A stretch of DNA of 64,000 nt from Chitinophaga pinensis. Its GTDB lineage: Bacteria > Bacteroidota > Bacteroidia > UBA4408. The stretch covers positions 96,674 through 160,673 of the forward strand of contig CAMAVS010000006.1 of NCBI GenBank assembly GCA_945861665.1, in the 5' to 3' direction. Below, piece after piece: positions 10,185-20,793 of the stretch; the first letter of the stretch is position 1; the number at the start of each line of letters is the position of its first letter. The position numbers were made by a program, and so were the translations under genes. The notes beneath the pieces were generated by a model that was given only the letters and a program-made list of their open reading frames with translations, was not told the DNA's origin and ran no database searches.

Positions 10185-10583
10185 TTAATACACGTAACAT
10201 AATACTTCACCACCTACATTTTGCTTTCTGGCTTCTTTATCAGTCATAACTCCGTGAGACGTAGATAAAATTGCTACACCCAAACCATTCAATACTCTTG
10301 GTATACCCTCAACACCGGTATACTTTCTTAAACCCGGAGAACTAATACGTTGAATACTTTTAATGGCAGACATTTTTGAAATAGGGTGGTATTTCAATGC
10401 AATTTTAATACTACCTTGAACGCTAGTCTGCTCAAATTTATAGTTCAAAATATACCCTTTTTCAAAAAGTATTTTTGTGATTTCCTTTTTTAAGTTAGAG
10501 GCTGGAATTTCGACTACTCTATGATTTGCCATAATGGCGTTTCTTACTCTTGTAAGATAATCTGCTATTGGATCTGTATTCAT
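10185..10583 (-). CDS. rpsH: 30S ribosomal protein S8
   Basis: This 132-residue uS8 begins MNTDPIADYLTRVRNA and has the RNA-contact segment GLGVAILSTSHGVMTDKEAR. In E. coli, S8 is the repressor of the spc operon; no such site was recognised here. A 64-bp gap separates it from rpsN upstream. Confidence 0.98.
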   Translation of the reverse strand: MNTDPIADYLTRVRNAIMANHRVVEIPASNLKKEITKILFEKGYILNYKFEQTSVQGSIKIALKYHPISKMSAIKSIQRISSPGLRKYTGVEGIPRVLNGLGVAILSTSHGVMTDKEARKQNVGGEVLCYVY

Positions 10584-10647
10584 TTTTTTATATTTTACCC
10601 CTCAATTGGGACAATTATACAATTATGTAATTATTTTTCTTTTGTTC

Positions 10648-10917
10648 TTACCAACTGGCTTTCACAACACCCGGTATTTTTCCATTAAGAGCCATTTCTC
10701 TAAAAGTATTTCGAGATATACCAAATTGACGACTATAACCTCTTGGACGACCGGTTAATTTACAACGGTTTCTAGCTCTTGTTGGACAAGAATTTTTAGG
10801 TAATTTCTGTAAACCTACAGAATCACCAGCCGCTTTCAATTGTTTTCTCTTTTCAGCATACTTGTCAATAAGTTTTTTTCTCTTGACCTCTCTTGCTATC
10901 ATTGATTCTTTAGCCAT
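10648..10917 (-). CDS. rpsN: 30S ribosomal protein S14
   Basis: The 89-residue uS14 is the longer, zinc-free form: only two cysteines remain ([20 protein letters not shown]) and the CxxC pairs of the short zinc form are missing. The C-terminal [20 protein letters not shown] is standard. It lies between rplE and rpsH. Confidence 0.97.
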   Translation of the reverse strand: MAKESMIAREVKRKKLIDKYAEKRKQLKAAGDSVGLQKLPKNSCPTRARNRCKLTGRPRGYSRQFGISRNTFREMALNGKIPGVVKASW

Positions 10918-10939
10918 TCTTTAATTTGTATTTTATTAT

Positions 10940-11506
10940 TTATTTCTTTACTTGATTTTTAAAAGGTAATCCAAACTCCTTTAATAAAGCAAGTGCTTCA
11001 GAATCAGAATTTGCCGATGTTACAAATGTAATATCCATACCCATCATTTTATTTACTTTATCAATTACAATCTCAGGAAAAATGATTTGCTCCGTAACAC
11101 CCAAAGTATAATTACCTTGACCGTCAAACCCTTTCTCATTAATTCCTCTAAAATCACGTATACGTGGCAATGCGACAGAAATCAACCTATCTAAAAATTC
11201 GTACATCATATCGCCTCTAAGTGTAACTCTAACGCCAATTGGAACACCCTTTCGTAATTTAAAGTTAGAGATATCTTTTTTAGACTTGGTGGATACTGCT
11301 TTTTGACCTGAAATAGTACTCATTTCTAAAATTGCCGTATCAATCAATTTTTTATCAGCCACAGCAATACCTACACCTTGGTTAAGGCATATCTTTTTCA
11401 AGCGCGGAACTTGCATAGTGCTGCTATAATTGAATTCTTTTTTTAAAGCACTAACTATATCTTTACGATATGTGTCTTTTAATCTTGGTGAATATGTTGT
11501 TGCCAT
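10940..11506 (-). CDS. rplE: 50S ribosomal protein L5
   Basis: At 188 residues this uL5 matches the family, with [14 protein letters not shown], the GVRVTLRG loop and the [21 protein letters not shown]-terminus. It contacts 5S rRNA and the P-site tRNA. Its start codon overlaps the rplX stop by one base. Confidence 0.98.
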   Translation of the reverse strand: MATTYSPRLKDTYRKDIVSALKKEFNYSSTMQVPRLKKICLNQGVGIAVADKKLIDTAILEMSTISGQKAVSTKSKKDISNFKLRKGVPIGVRVTLRGDMMYEFLDRLISVALPRIRDFRGINEKGFDGQGNYTLGVTEQIIFPEIVIDKVNKMMGMDITFVTSANSDSEALALLKEFGLPFKNQVKK

Positions 11507-11820
11507 TACTTAATTACCTCCCCTGTTTTTTTTGCGTAACGTACTAATTTATCATTATCTAACTTTCTGCCTACTCGGGTTAGCTTTCCACCAACTACTA
11601 ACATTAAGTTAGAAATATGGATAGAGCTTTCCTTTTTAACAATACCACCTTGAGGTGTTGCAGCACTAGGCTTTGTGTGTTTAGATGCTAAGTTAACACC
11701 TTCTACTAAAGCTCTGCCTTTTTCTTTGTCAATAGATAATACTTTACCTTGTTGACCTTTTGAATCTCCGGCAATAACAGCTACTGTATCGCCTTTTTTT
11801 ATATGTAATTTCTTCTGCAT
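11506..11820 (-). CDS. rplX: 50S ribosomal protein L24
   Basis: This 104-residue uL24 has the KOW motif [20 protein letters not shown] near the N-terminus. It initiates 50S assembly. The gene overlaps rplE by a single base, which suggests translational coupling. Confidence 0.98.
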   Translation of the reverse strand: MQKKLHIKKGDTVAVIAGDSKGQQGKVLSIDKEKGRALVEGVNLASKHTKPSAATPQGGIVKKESSIHISNLMLVVGGKLTRVGRKLDNDKLVRYAKKTGEVIK

Positions 11821-11838
11821 TTTTTTTATAATAAAGCC

Positions 11839-12207
11839 TTAAATAACTTCGGGCGCTAATGAAATTATTTTCATAAATTGTTTTTCTCTTAATTCTCTCG
11901 CTACGGGTCCAAAAATACGAGTACCTCTTAGTTCTTCTCCTTGATTCAACAATACAACGGCATTGTCATCAAATCGAATATAGGATCCATCAGCTCTGCG
12001 AATTTCTTTTTTAGTTCGAACAACAACTGCCTTAGACACTGCGCCCTTCTTGATATTTCCCGCAGGTAAAGCGTGTTTAACAGTAACTACTATTTTATCT
12101 CCAATAGAAGCATATCTCTTTTTTGTACCTCCTAACACACGAATACAAAGTACTTCCTTTGCTCCGCTATTGTCTGCAACTATGCATCTTGACTCTTGTT
12201 GTATCAT
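11839..12207 (-). CDS. rplN: 50S ribosomal protein L14
   Basis: The 122-residue uL14 has the usual N-terminus with [17 protein letters not shown] and the C-terminal [20 protein letters not shown]. It lies between rpsQ and rplX. Confidence 0.98.
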   Translation of the reverse strand: MIQQESRCIVADNSGAKEVLCIRVLGGTKKRYASIGDKIVVTVKHALPAGNIKKGAVSKAVVVRTKKEIRRADGSYIRFDDNAVVLLNQGEELRGTRIFGPVARELREKQFMKIISLAPEVI

Positions 12208-12235
12208 TTTATTTTAATTATTATCTGTTAAAAAA

Positions 12236-12493
12236 CTATTTAGCACGTTCAACTATTTCAATTAGCCTCCAGCATTTGCTTTTACTCATAGGACGAGTTT
12301 CCATAATTTTAACGGTATCGCCAACGTTACAAGAATTGGTTTCATCGTGTGCAACAAACTTAGTAGTTCTTTTCACAAACTTACCATATTTTGGATGTTT
12401 TACCTTACGTTCAACAGATACAACGATTGACTTTTGCATCTTGCTACTGGTTACTAAACCTACTTTTTCTTTTCTTAAATTTCTTTCTTCCAT
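12236..12493 (-). CDS. rpsQ: 30S ribosomal protein S17
   Basis: This 85-residue uS17 has the OB fold with [20 protein letters not shown] and [20 protein letters not shown]. It lies 8 bp downstream of rpmC. Confidence 0.97.
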   Translation of the reverse strand: MEERNLRKEKVGLVTSSKMQKSIVVSVERKVKHPKYGKFVKRTTKFVAHDETNSCNVGDTVKIMETRPMSKSKCWRLIEIVERAK

Positions 12494-12501
12494 TTGATTA
12501 T

Positions 12502-12702
12502 TTATTTAGAAGCAAGTATTTCACGCTTCCTTAATTCTGTTTTAATACGAGCAACTGTTTTACGGTTACTTTTTATTTTCATTGGATTCTCTATAGGTGA
12601 TACAGAATGCCCCAAAGTAAGCTTTACCATAGCGGCACTTTCAACGCCTAATCTTTCTTGTAATTCTTTTAAAGAAAGCTCTTTTATAACTGCTTGTTTC
12701 AT
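12502..12702 (-). CDS. rpmC: 50S ribosomal protein L29
   Basis: A 66-residue, two-helix uL29 that sits near the exit tunnel. It has the expected placement between rplP and rpsQ and the C-terminal [19 protein letters not shown] motif. Confidence 0.96.
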   Translation of the reverse strand: MKQAVIKELSLKELQERLGVESAAMVKLTLGHSVSPIENPMKIKSNRKTVARIKTELRKREILASK

Positions 12703-12721
12703 TTCTTTTATATAAAATTTA

Positions 12722-13150
12722 TTATGCCGCTACTTCAGAATAATCTCTTCTAACCATAAACTTTGTAGTTACTGGTAATTTTTGAGAGGCTAAACGCATT
12801 GCTTCTTTTGCTGTTTCCAAAGAAACGCCATCAGCTTCAAAAATAATTCTTCCAGGTTTCACAACTGCTACCCAATATTCCGGAGCTCCTTTACCTTTAC
12901 CCATACGAACCTCTGCCGGTTTTTTAGTAATTGGTTTATCGGGAAATACGCGTAACCAAATTTGGCCTTCACGTTTCATAAAACGAGTAACCGCAACACG
13001 AGCCGCTTCTAACTGACGAGCAGTAAACCAAGCGCCTTGTTCAGCTTTAATAGCAAAAGAACCAAAGGCAATTTGATCGCCACGTTTGGCGTTCCCCTTC
13101 ATTTTCATTTTATGCTGCTTTCTAAATTTTGTTCTCTTTGGCTGTAACAT
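12722..13150 (-). CDS. rplP: 50S ribosomal protein L16
   Basis: This 142-residue uL16 begins [20 protein letters not shown]. The [19 protein letters not shown] segment forms the part near the peptidyl-transferase centre. It lies between rpsC and rpmC. Confidence 0.98.
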   Translation of the reverse strand: MLQPKRTKFRKQHKMKMKGNAKRGDQIAFGSFAIKAEQGAWFTARQLEAARVAVTRFMKREGQIWLRVFPDKPITKKPAEVRMGKGKGAPEYWVAVVKPGRIIFEADGVSLETAKEAMRLASQKLPVTTKFMVRRDYSEVAA

Positions 13151-13182
13151 CTTTTGTTATAATTTAAAATCTGTAAATCTTT

Positions 13183-13926
13183 TTACTTATTACCTCTTTT
13201 ATTTGATTTATTAAATTTAGGATTATGTTTACCATCTACTCCTCCTTGATTTTTGTTTCCGGTAGAAGCATTCATTCCAATGTTTGGCGACAAGTCTCTT
13301 TTACCGTAAATTTCACCTTTACAAATCCATACTTTTATACCTAATCTTCCATACGTAGTATGAGCTTCTGACAATGAATAATCTATGTCGGCCCTAAAAG
13401 TATGAAGAGGTGTTCTTCCTTCTTTGTACCCTTCGCTACGTGCCATTTCAGCTCCTGCTAAACGACCTGAAACCAATACCTTTATTCCTTCAGCACCCAT
13501 TCTCATTGTTGACGCAATTGAAGTTTTGATAGCTCTTCTAAAAGAGATCCGCCCTTCAATTTGACGAGCAATACTATCGCTCACCAATTGCGCATCCAAC
13601 TCAGGTCTTTTTATTTCAAAAATATTTATTTGAATATCTTTTTTTGTAATTTTCTTTAATTCTTCTTTCAACTTATCAACCTCTTGCCCGCCTTTACCAA
13701 TAATAATTCCGGGACGAGCAGTATTAATGGTTACAGTAATAAGTTTCAATGTTCTTTCAATGATAATTTTTGAAATACTAGCTTTTGCTAAACGAGCTTT
13801 TAAGTAAATTCTAATTTTGTGATCCTCAACTAACTTATCAGCATAGTGTTTTCCACCATACCAATTAGAGTCCCAGCCTCTAATGATTCCTAACCTGTTT
13901 CCTATTGGATTTGCTTTTTGTCCCAT
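13183..13926 (-). CDS. rpsC: 30S ribosomal protein S3
   Basis: The 247-residue uS3 has the KH domain with the GXXG loop ([13 protein letters not shown]) and the C-terminal domain signature [21 protein letters not shown] polar, glycine- and asparagine-rich tail (about residues 215-247) follows. It is placed between rplV and rplP. Confidence 0.98.
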   Translation of the reverse strand: MGQKANPIGNRLGIIRGWDSNWYGGKHYADKLVEDHKIRIYLKARLAKASISKIIIERTLKLITVTINTARPGIIIGKGGQEVDKLKEELKKITKKDIQINIFEIKRPELDAQLVSDSIARQIEGRISFRRAIKTSIASTMRMGAEGIKVLVSGRLAGAEMARSEGYKEGRTPLHTFRADIDYSLSEAHTTYGRLGIKVWICKGEIYGKRDLSPNIGMNASTGNKNQGGVDGKHNPKFNKSNKRGNK

Positions 13927-13940
13927 TATTATTTCAAAAA

Positions 13941-14390
13941 TTATTTAGTAGTTGTTTCTGCAGTCGTTTCTAATTTCGATTTCTTTGTATCCTCAACCTT
14001 TTTGGTGTCGAGAATCAATGTAACGTGATTGGATCTTTTTCTAACCCTATGCCCTCTTCCTTGCGGTGCAGTTCTTAGCCTTTTTAATTGAATTGCACTG
14101 TCTACAAAAACATCTTTCACAACAAGATTACTGTCTTCGATTCTTGCTCCTTCATTCTTTGCTTGCCAATTAGCAATAGCCGAACGCAATAATTTACCCA
14201 AACGATCAGATGCTTCTTTTGGATTGAATTTCAATAAATACAATGCCTTATCAACATTTACTCCTCTAATCATATCAGCCAATAATCTCATCTTTCTCGG
14301 TGATGTAGGACAATTCTTCAGGGATGCAAAATACCTGCTTTTATTTTCCTCTTTTCTTGAGTCTGCCGCTTTTTGTTTTCTAACACCCAT
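13941..14390 (-). CDS. rplV: 50S ribosomal protein L22
   Basis: This 149-residue uL22 is longer than the 110-residue E. coli protein because of a polar N-terminal extension and a lysine-threonine tail. The core [20 protein letters not shown] and the tunnel-lining loop [19 protein letters not shown] are clear. Confidence 0.97.
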   Translation of the reverse strand: MGVRKQKAADSRKEENKSRYFASLKNCPTSPRKMRLLADMIRGVNVDKALYLLKFNPKEASDRLGKLLRSAIANWQAKNEGARIEDSNLVVKDVFVDSAIQLKRLRTAPQGRGHRVRKRSNHVTLILDTKKVEDTKKSKLETTAETTTK

Positions 14391-14429
14391 TTTATTTTAT
14401 AGTTAGCGCTTTTATTAATTCTTAATTAA

Positions 14430-14705
14430 TTACTTCGGTTTGTTTTTGTTACCTGCGTGTCCTCTAAATACACGAGTTGGAGCAAATTCTCCCAATTTAT
14501 GACCTACCATATTCTCGGTAACATAAACAGGAATGAATTTATTTCCATTATGAACTGCTATAGTTTGACCTACAAAGTCAGGAGGAATCATTGATCTTCT
14601 AGCCCAAGTTTTGATAACAGTCTTTTTACCTGTTTCAACCAATTTAAGGACTTTTTTCTCCAGTTTATAGTCGATGAAGGGACCTTTTTTTAACGAACGT
14701 GCCAT
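14430..14705 (-). CDS. rpsS: 30S ribosomal protein S19
   Basis: The 91-residue uS19 starts [19 protein letters not shown] and has [18 protein letters not shown]. It sits 57 bp downstream of rplB and 39 bp upstream of rplV. Confidence 0.98.
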   Translation of the reverse strand: MARSLKKGPFIDYKLEKKVLKLVETGKKTVIKTWARRSMIPPDFVGQTIAVHNGNKFIPVYVTENMVGHKLGEFAPTRVFRGHAGNKNKPK

Positions 14706-14762
14706 TTCTTTTTAGTTGTGAATCGCGAGTGTAACCTCGAGACCATTAAACTTTATATTAAA

Positions 14763-15587
14763 TTATTTTTTTCTTCTTTCTATTATATACTTATTGGATG
14801 CCTTTTTAGGATAACGTGTTTTATATCCTTTTGCAGGTATACCATTTCTTGAACGTGGGTGACCTCCTGTAGCTCTACCTTCACCACCACCCATTGGGTG
14901 ATCGACAGGGTTCATTACAACCGGACGTGTACGTGGTCTAATACCTTTCCATCTGCTTCTTCCTGCCTTACCTGAAATTTCTAAGTTATGATCTGAGTTT
15001 GAAACGGAACCAATCGTAGCTTTACAAGTAACCAATATCATTCTAGTTTCTCCTGAAGGCATTTTAATAACAGCATATTTCCCTTCACGAGCACTTAATT
15101 GAGCATAAGAACCAGCGCTACGTGCAATGTTTGCACCTTGTCCCGGACGTAATTCAATATTGTGAATAATGGTACCCAATGGCACATCACTTAATAACAA
15201 TGTATTGCCAACCTCAGGTGTAACATCTTTACCGGATAAAACAGAATGTCCAACTTTTAAACCGTTGGGAGCAATAATGTATCTTTTTTCACCGTCCTTG
15301 TAAACTATAAGAGCAATAAAAGCAGTTCTATTTGGATCATACTCAATACTTGCAACCGTTCCTACAATACCGTCCTTATCTCTTTTAAAATCAATTATTC
15401 GGTAACGTTGCTTGTGACCACCACCAATATAGCGCATAGTCATTTTACCTGTATTGTTTCTTCCACCAGATCTCTTTTGAGGAGCCAATAAGCTTTTTTC
15501 CGGAGTACCGGTTGTAATCTCATCATACGTATTCGCAACTTTAAAACGTTGAGAAGGGGTCAGTGGTCTTAATTTTCTTAGTGCCAT
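14763..15587 (-). CDS. rplB: 50S ribosomal protein L2
   Basis: This 274-residue uL2 is required for subunit association and peptidyl transfer. It shows [20 protein letters not shown] and the C-terminal [19 protein letters not shown] that carries the conserved His near the catalytic centre. It lies 6 bp downstream of rplW. Confidence 0.98.
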   Translation of the reverse strand: MALRKLRPLTPSQRFKVANTYDEITTGTPEKSLLAPQKRSGGRNNTGKMTMRYIGGGHKQRYRIIDFKRDKDGIVGTVASIEYDPNRTAFIALIVYKDGEKRYIIAPNGLKVGHSVLSGKDVTPEVGNTLLLSDVPLGTIIHNIELRPGQGANIARSAGSYAQLSAREGKYAVIKMPSGETRMILVTCKATIGSVSNSDHNLEISGKAGRSRWKGIRPRTRPVVMNPVDHPMGGGEGRATGGHPRSRNGIPAKGYKTRYPKKASNKYIIERRKK

Positions 15588-15593
15588 TGTATA

Positions 15594-15884
15594 TTAAATA
15601 TTGCTATAAAAATCTATTGAATCGCCTTTTGCAAGTTCAACAATAGCTCTTTTATGTGAATTAGACATTCCGGTAACTACACCCGACTTTGTGTTTCTTG
15701 ATTTGAATTTCCCTATATAGTTACTAGTTCTAACATTTGAAACGGTAACACCATACATCTTTTCAATAGCCGATTTAATCTCTATTTTATTTGATGTTTT
15801 ATTTACTGCAAATGCATAACGGTTAAGCTTTTCGCTAAGACCGGTCATTTTTTCGGTGATAATTGGCTTTATTAGGATACTCAT
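15594..15884 (-). CDS. rplW: 50S ribosomal protein L23
   Basis: A 96-residue uL23, docking site for trigger factor and SRP at the exit tunnel. IKPIITEKMTGLSEKLNRYA and EIKSAIEKMYGVTVSNVRT are the family signatures. It begins 5 bp after rplD. Confidence 0.97.
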   Translation of the reverse strand: MSILIKPIITEKMTGLSEKLNRYAFAVNKTSNKIEIKSAIEKMYGVTVSNVRTSNYIGKFKSRNTKSGVVTGMSNSHKRAIVELAKGDSIDFYSNI

Positions 15885-15889
15885 CTTAA

Positions 15890-16519
15890 TTAATTGCTTA
15901 ATGTTTTTTCAATTTCCTTTATCGAACTCTCTACTAACAGTAGGTTATTTGCATTCAGAACATCGTAAGTATTTATTTCTGAAGCCTTTACAACCTTTGC
16001 TTTGCTCAAATTTCGGGACGACAAATATACATTATTATTTGAATCGGCAATGACTAACAATGTTTTTTTGTCAGAAAGCTTCAAATTATTCAATAATTCA
16101 ATGTAATTCTTTGTTTTAGCTGTCTCAAAATTAAAGTCTTCCAACACAATAATATTTTTGTCTTTCGCCTTATAAGTAAGAGCCGATTGACGAGCTACTA
16201 TTTTAAGTTTTTTATTCAACTTAAAGCTATAGTCACGCGGTTCAGGTCCAAATGCCCTGCCTCCACCTACTCTGGTTGGAGATTTAGCATTTCCAGCACG
16301 TGCGCCACCTGTTCCTTTTTGTTTCTTCAACTTTTTAGAACTTCCTGCAATCTCAGCTCTTTGCTTTGATTTGTGCGTTCCTTGACGTTTGTTCGCCAAA
16401 TGCTGTTTTACATCTAAATAAACAGCGTGATCGTTGGGTTCGATACCAAATATGGCATCATCAAGTTTAACCTTTTTTGAGGTTTCCTTACCCTTTATAT
16501 TTGTTATTACTAATTCCAT
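15890..16519 (-). CDS. rplD: 50S ribosomal protein L4
   Basis: The protein is a 209-residue uL4 from the ATG at 16519 ([17 protein letters not shown]). A longer in-frame start at 16531 would overlap the rplC stop codon and adds only MRNK, so the internal start, one base from the rplC stop, is preferred. The tunnel-constriction loop appears as [20 protein letters not shown] and [13 protein letters not shown]. In E. coli L4 represses the S10 operon; no leader site was identified here. Confidence 0.95.
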   Translation of the reverse strand: MELVITNIKGKETSKKVKLDDAIFGIEPNDHAVYLDVKQHLANKRQGTHKSKQRAEIAGSSKKLKKQKGTGGARAGNAKSPTRVGGGRAFGPEPRDYSFKLNKKLKIVARQSALTYKAKDKNIIVLEDFNFETAKTKNYIELLNNLKLSDKKTLLVIADSNNNVYLSSRNLSKAKVVKASEINTYDVLNANNLLLVESSIKEIEKTLSN

Positions 16520-16520
16520 T

Positions 16521-17138
16521 TTATTTCTCAACTATTACGTATGAACCTTTAGCACCAGGAATAGACCCTTTAACTACTAACACATTTTTTTCTACAATAA
16601 CTTTTATCACCTCAAGGTTAATCGCTTTAACACGATCTCCACCCATACGGCCAGCCATACGCATACCTTTGAATACACGAGAAGGCCAAGAAGAAGCTCC
16701 CAAAGAACCCGGTGCTCTTAGTCGGTTATGCTGACCGTGAGTTTGACCACCTACCCCTTGAAATCCGTGACGTTTAACAACACCTTGAAAACCTTTTCCT
16801 TTAGAAGTACCAATCACATCAACGAAATCGCCTTCAGAGAATGCGTCAACTGTAACCGATTCACCTAAATTCTTATCGATTTCCAAATCCCTGAACTCAA
16901 CTAATTTTCTCTTAGGAGTTGTGGATGATTTAGCAAAATGACCTTTCATTGCAGCACTTGTGTTCTTCTCCTTCTTTTCATCAAAAGCAAGTTGAACTGC
17001 TACATAGCCGTCTTTTTCTAAGGTTTTTACTTGCGTAATAACGCAAGGACCAGCTTCGATAACTGTGCATGGTATACTTTTACCATTGGCACCAAATATA
17101 CTGGTCATTCCTACTTTTTTACCTATTATTCCAGACAT
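16521..17138 (-). CDS. rplC: 50S ribosomal protein L3
   Basis: This 205-residue uL3 has the N-terminal [11 protein letters not shown] and the family pattern [12 protein letters not shown] followed by the extended loop with [20 protein letters not shown]. It lies between rpsJ and rplD. Confidence 0.98.
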   Translation of the reverse strand: MSGIIGKKVGMTSIFGANGKSIPCTVIEAGPCVITQVKTLEKDGYVAVQLAFDEKKEKNTSAAMKGHFAKSSTTPKRKLVEFRDLEIDKNLGESVTVDAFSEGDFVDVIGTSKGKGFQGVVKRHGFQGVGGQTHGQHNRLRAPGSLGASSWPSRVFKGMRMAGRMGGDRVKAINLEVIKVIVEKNVLVVKGSIPGAKGSYVIVEK

Positions 17139-17177
17139 TTTTTAATTATATAACTATTTAAAAATCAATATTTAAAA

Positions 17178-17486
17178 CTAAGGAACTTTAATTTCAACTT
17201 CAACACCACTTGGCAACTCTAATTTCATCAAAGCGTCAACTGTTTTAGAGGTTGAACTGTATATATCCAACAATCTTTTGTAAGAAGCCAATTGAAATTG
17301 CTCTCTTGCTTTCTTGTTCACGTGCGGAGAACGCAATACTGTAAAAATTTTCTTGTTAGTAGGCAATGGAATTGGACCATTAACCACAGCACCTGTTGCT
17401 TTTACAGTTTTAACGATTTTCTCAGCAGATTTATCTACTAAATTATAATCGTAAGACTTCAATTTAATTCTAATTTTTTGGCTCAT
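17178..17486 (-). CDS. rpsJ: 30S ribosomal protein S10
   Basis: The 102-residue uS10 shows [20 protein letters not shown] and [20 protein letters not shown]. It follows fusA directly, without tuf, as is usual in Bacteroidota. Confidence 0.98.
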   Translation of the reverse strand: MSQKIRIKLKSYDYNLVDKSAEKIVKTVKATGAVVNGPIPLPTNKKIFTVLRSPHVNKKAREQFQLASYKRLLDIYSSTSKTVDALMKLELPSGVEVEIKVP

Positions 17487-17537
17487 TTTGTACTAATTTA
17501 TTATTTGCAACTATTTAATAATCAATAACCTAATGTA

Positions 17538-19652
17538 CTATGCTTTAACTTTACCTTTAACCTTTGAAATTACCTCATCAGCAATTCCTCTTGGCGCTTC
17601 AGAGTAGTGTGAAAACTCCATTGTTGAAGTTGCACGTCCTGAAGTTATGGTGCGCAACTGAGTTACATAACCAAACATTTCAGAAAGCGGAACTTTTGCT
17701 TTCACAACCTGAGCATTCCCTTTTGAGTCCATCCCTTCAATCTGACCTCTTCTTTTATTTAAATCCCCTACAACATCACCCATATTTTGCTCTGGAGTAA
17801 TTACCTCTATTTTCATAATTGGCTCTAACAATACGGGCTTACATTTTGGCAATGACTCACGGAAAGCTGTACGAGCACATATCTCAAAAGACAAGGCATC
17901 CGAATCCACATTGTGGTAGGAACCGTCAATTAAAGTAATTTTCAATGAATCCATAGGGTATCCAGCTAATACACCATTTACAAGTGCCGCACGGAAACCT
18001 TTTTCAACCGCAGGTATAAATTCACGCGGAATATTACCTCCGGTTATCTCGTTTTCAAATTGAAGAGAATCTTTTGCTACATCCCAATCTGCATCAACCG
18101 GTGATGCAATAAATTTAATATCAGCAAATTTACCACGACCACCTGTTTGCTTTTTATACACTTCTCGGTGTTCAACAGTGCCATTTATAGTCTCTTTATA
18201 AGATACTTGTGGCGCTCCTTGATTAACCTCCACCTTAAACTCTCTTCTTAAACGGTCAACAATAATTTCTAAATGCAATTCGCCCATACCACTAATAATG
18301 GTTTGGCCGCTATCTTCGTCCGTTTTAACACGGAACGTAGGATCTTCTTCTGATAATTTATTCAATGCAATGCCCAACTTATCCATATCAGCCTGAGTTT
18401 TAGGCTCAACCGCAATACCGATAACCGGCTCAGGGAAATTCATAGCCTCCAATACTATTGGATGCTTTTCTTCGCACAAAGTGTCTCCGGTTCGTATGTC
18501 TTTAAATCCAACTGCTGCTCCAATATCTCCGGCCTCAATATATTCAATTGCATTTTGTTTGTTAGCGTGCATTTGGAAAATACGGGAAATACGTTCCTTG
18601 TTACCTGAACGAGTATTTAACACATAAGAACCTGCATCTAAGCGACCTGAATATACGCGAAAAAAAGCTAAACGTCCAACAAAAGGGTCGGTGGCAATTT
18701 TAAATGCTAATGCCGTGAAAGGCTCAGAAGCGTCTGGCTTTCTAACTACCTCAAGTTCTGTATCAGGGTTTATTCCAACAATATTATTCTTATCTAAAGG
18801 CGATGGCATCAATTCCATTACCAAATCCAGCATTGTTTGTACTCCTTTATTTTTAAAAGCTGATCCGCAAAGCATAGGAACCACTTTATTGTGGATACAC
18901 GCTTGGCGCAATGCAACTAAAACCTCAGCTTCTGTTATTGAATTTGGATCTTCGAAGAATTTCTCCATCAATTTATCGTCAAATTCTGCAATAGCTTCTA
19001 ATAATTTACCTCTCCACTCCAACACATCCTCTTTCATATCATCCGGAATAGGCACTTCTTTAAAAGTCATTCCTTTATCTTCCTCATTCCAAACTATTGC
19101 TTTATTATTAATTAAGTCAACAACACCTATAAAATGTTCCTCAGCTCCAATAGGTAATTGTAATGGTAATGGATTACCTCCCAATACTTCTTTCACTTGT
19201 TTCACAACATTTAAGAAGTCGGCACCTGAGCGATCCATTTTATTCACAAAACCCAAACGGGTTACATTGTAGTTATTAGCTAAACGCCAGTTAGTCTCTG
19301 ATTGAGGCTCAACACCATCAACAGCAGAAAACAAGAATACTAATCCATCCAATACACGCAACGAACGATTTACCTCAACTGTAAAGTCAACGTGTCCTGG
19401 TGTATCAATAATATTAATTTTATAGTTATTACCTCGATAATCCCAAAAACAAGTGGTGGCTGCAGAAGTGATTGTTATACCTCTTTCCTGCTCTTGCACC
19501 ATCCAGTCCATAGTTGCTGCACCATCATGCACCTCGCCTATTTTGTGATTTACGCCTGTATAATATAGAATACGTTCAGTACAGGTAGTTTTACCTGCAT
19601 CTATATGTGCTGCAATCCCAATATTTCTTGTATATCTTAAATCTTGTGCCAT
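17538..19652 (-). CDS. fusA: translation elongation factor G
   Basis: The 704-residue GTPase drives ribosomal translocation. The G domain has [19 protein letters not shown] (P-loop), the switch region [21 protein letters not shown] and NKMD. Domains II-V follow, ending with [20 protein letters not shown] and [20 protein letters not shown] near the C-terminus. The length is normal for a canonical EF-G. It lies between rpsG and rpsJ in the str part of the operon. Confidence 0.98.
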   Translation of the reverse strand: MAQDLRYTRNIGIAAHIDAGKTTCTERILYYTGVNHKIGEVHDGAATMDWMVQEQERGITITSAATTCFWDYRGNNYKINIIDTPGHVDFTVEVNRSLRVLDGLVFLFSAVDGVEPQSETNWRLANNYNVTRLGFVNKMDRSGADFLNVVKQVKEVLGGNPLPLQLPIGAEEHFIGVVDLINNKAIVWNEEDKGMTFKEVPIPDDMKEDVLEWRGKLLEAIAEFDDKLMEKFFEDPNSITEAEVLVALRQACIHNKVVPMLCGSAFKNKGVQTMLDLVMELMPSPLDKNNIVGINPDTELEVVRKPDASEPFTALAFKIATDPFVGRLAFFRVYSGRLDAGSYVLNTRSGNKERISRIFQMHANKQNAIEYIEAGDIGAAVGFKDIRTGDTLCEEKHPIVLEAMNFPEPVIGIAVEPKTQADMDKLGIALNKLSEEDPTFRVKTDEDSGQTIISGMGELHLEIIVDRLRREFKVEVNQGAPQVSYKETINGTVEHREVYKKQTGGRGKFADIKFIASPVDADWDVAKDSLQFENEITGGNIPREFIPAVEKGFRAALVNGVLAGYPMDSLKITLIDGSYHNVDSDALSFEICARTAFRESLPKCKPVLLEPIMKIEVITPEQNMGDVVGDLNKRRGQIEGMDSKGNAQVVKAKVPLSEMFGYVTQLRTITSGRATSTMEFSHYSEAPRGIADEVISKVKGKVKA

Positions 19653-19673
19653 TAGTATGGAATATCCTTAAAA

Positions 19674-20150
19674 TTAAAATCTAAAGTGAGAGAATGCTTT
19701 GTTCGCCTCAGCCATTCTGTGTGTATCTTCCTTCTTTTTATGTGCAGCACCTTCTTCTTTAGCAGCTGCTGTAATCTCACCTGCTAATTTCATTGCCATT
19801 GACTTCTCATTTCTTCTTCTAGAATATTCAATCATCCATTTAATAGCCATTGCTACTTTTCTTTCAGGACGAATTTCTATTGGAATTTGAAAGGTAGCAC
19901 CACCTACTCTTCTACTTTTAACCTCTACTTGCGGTGTTATGTTTGTGAGTGCTTTTTTAAATACATCCAATCCTGAAACACCTGCTTCTTCATTTCTCTT
20001 CCCAACTACTTCAATTGCATCATAGAAAGTATTGTACGCTGTACTTTTCTTTCCATCATACATTAAGTTGTTTACAAAACGGGTAACCAAAACATCATTA
20101 AATTTTGGATCCGGAAGTATGATTCGTTTCTTGGGGGTTGATTTTCTCAT
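19674..20150 (-). CDS. rpsG: 30S ribosomal protein S7
   Basis: This 158-residue uS7 shows [20 protein letters not shown] and ARRxxxE-like helices typical of the 3'-major domain organiser. The start [19 protein letters not shown] is standard. It lies 15 bp downstream of rpsL. Confidence 0.98.
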   Translation of the reverse strand: MRKSTPKKRIILPDPKFNDVLVTRFVNNLMYDGKKSTAYNTFYDAIEVVGKRNEEAGVSGLDVFKKALTNITPQVEVKSRRVGGATFQIPIEIRPERKVAMAIKWMIEYSRRRNEKSMAMKLAGEITAAAKEEGAAHKKKEDTHRMAEANKAFSHFRF

Positions 20151-20165
20151 TGTAAATACTGTTTA

Positions 20166-20576
20166 TTATTTCTTCTTTTTAGCTGTTGCTGCTGCTGCTG
20201 ACCCTGCCTTTGGTTTCTTGGTTCCGTATTTTGAACGTCTTTGATTTCTTCCTTCCACACCTGCAGTGTCTAATGTTCCACGAACAATGTGGTAACGAAC
20301 ACCAGGTAAATCTTTCACCCTACCGCCTCTAATTAAAACAATCGAGTGCTCTTGAAGGTTGTGTCCTTCTCCCGGTATATAGGCGTTCACTTCCTTTGTG
20401 TTGGTTAGCCTCACCCTTGCAACCTTACGCATAGCGGAATTCGGTTTTTTAGGAGTAGTTGTGTACACACGCGTACACACGCCTCTGCGCTGTGGACAAG
20501 AATCCAAGGCAGCCGACTTACTTTTGTTTGACGCTTTTAAGCGACCTTTACGAACTAATTGTTGTATAGTAGGCAT
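20166..20576 (-). CDS. rpsL: 30S ribosomal protein S12
   Basis: The 136-residue uS12 begins [20 protein letters not shown]. The streptomycin-determining loops [15 protein letters not shown] and [17 protein letters not shown] are intact, with lysine at both classical resistance positions (wild-type, sensitive form). A short alanine- and lysine-rich tail ends the protein. It is the first gene of the operon and follows the promoter at 20645-20673. Confidence 0.98.
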   Translation of the reverse strand: MPTIQQLVRKGRLKASNKSKSAALDSCPQRRGVCTRVYTTTPKKPNSAMRKVARVRLTNTKEVNAYIPGEGHNLQEHSIVLIRGGRVKDLPGVRYHIVRGTLDTAGVEGRNQRRSKYGTKKPKAGSAAAATAKKKK

Positions 20577-20644
20577 CTAAAACTATTGATTTTATTGATA
20601 TTTTATGTATATTTTATTATTAAAACTCCTATTTTTAGGGAGGG

Positions 20645-20673
20645 CAAAGGTAATAAAATTTCCTTAACTACAA
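20645..20673 (-). promoter_or_regulatory. promoter of the ribosomal protein operon
   Basis: On the minus strand TTG (20671-20673) is followed after 18 nt by TACCTTTG (20645-20652). This fits the Bacteroidota -33/-7 consensus TTTG...TAnnTTTG. The -7 box lies about 70 bp upstream of the rpsL start, leaving an untranslated leader of roughly 60 nt. The rest of the 20577-20793 gap is AT-rich and holds no gene. Confidence 0.7.
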
Positions 20674-20793
20674 TAAATAGTTCCAAAATATTTTTATTGA
20701 ACATAAACTATTGAATACCAATCGTAAAAAAAATGAGGCAAATTTCAAGGGTGGTTAAAATCGTCCTTAATCTCCTTAATTTTTAGTTCTAAA

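Noticed and set aside
16520..16531. Upstream start for rplD
   Set aside because: It would overlap the rplC stop and adds four residues; the ATG at 16519 gives the family N-terminus.
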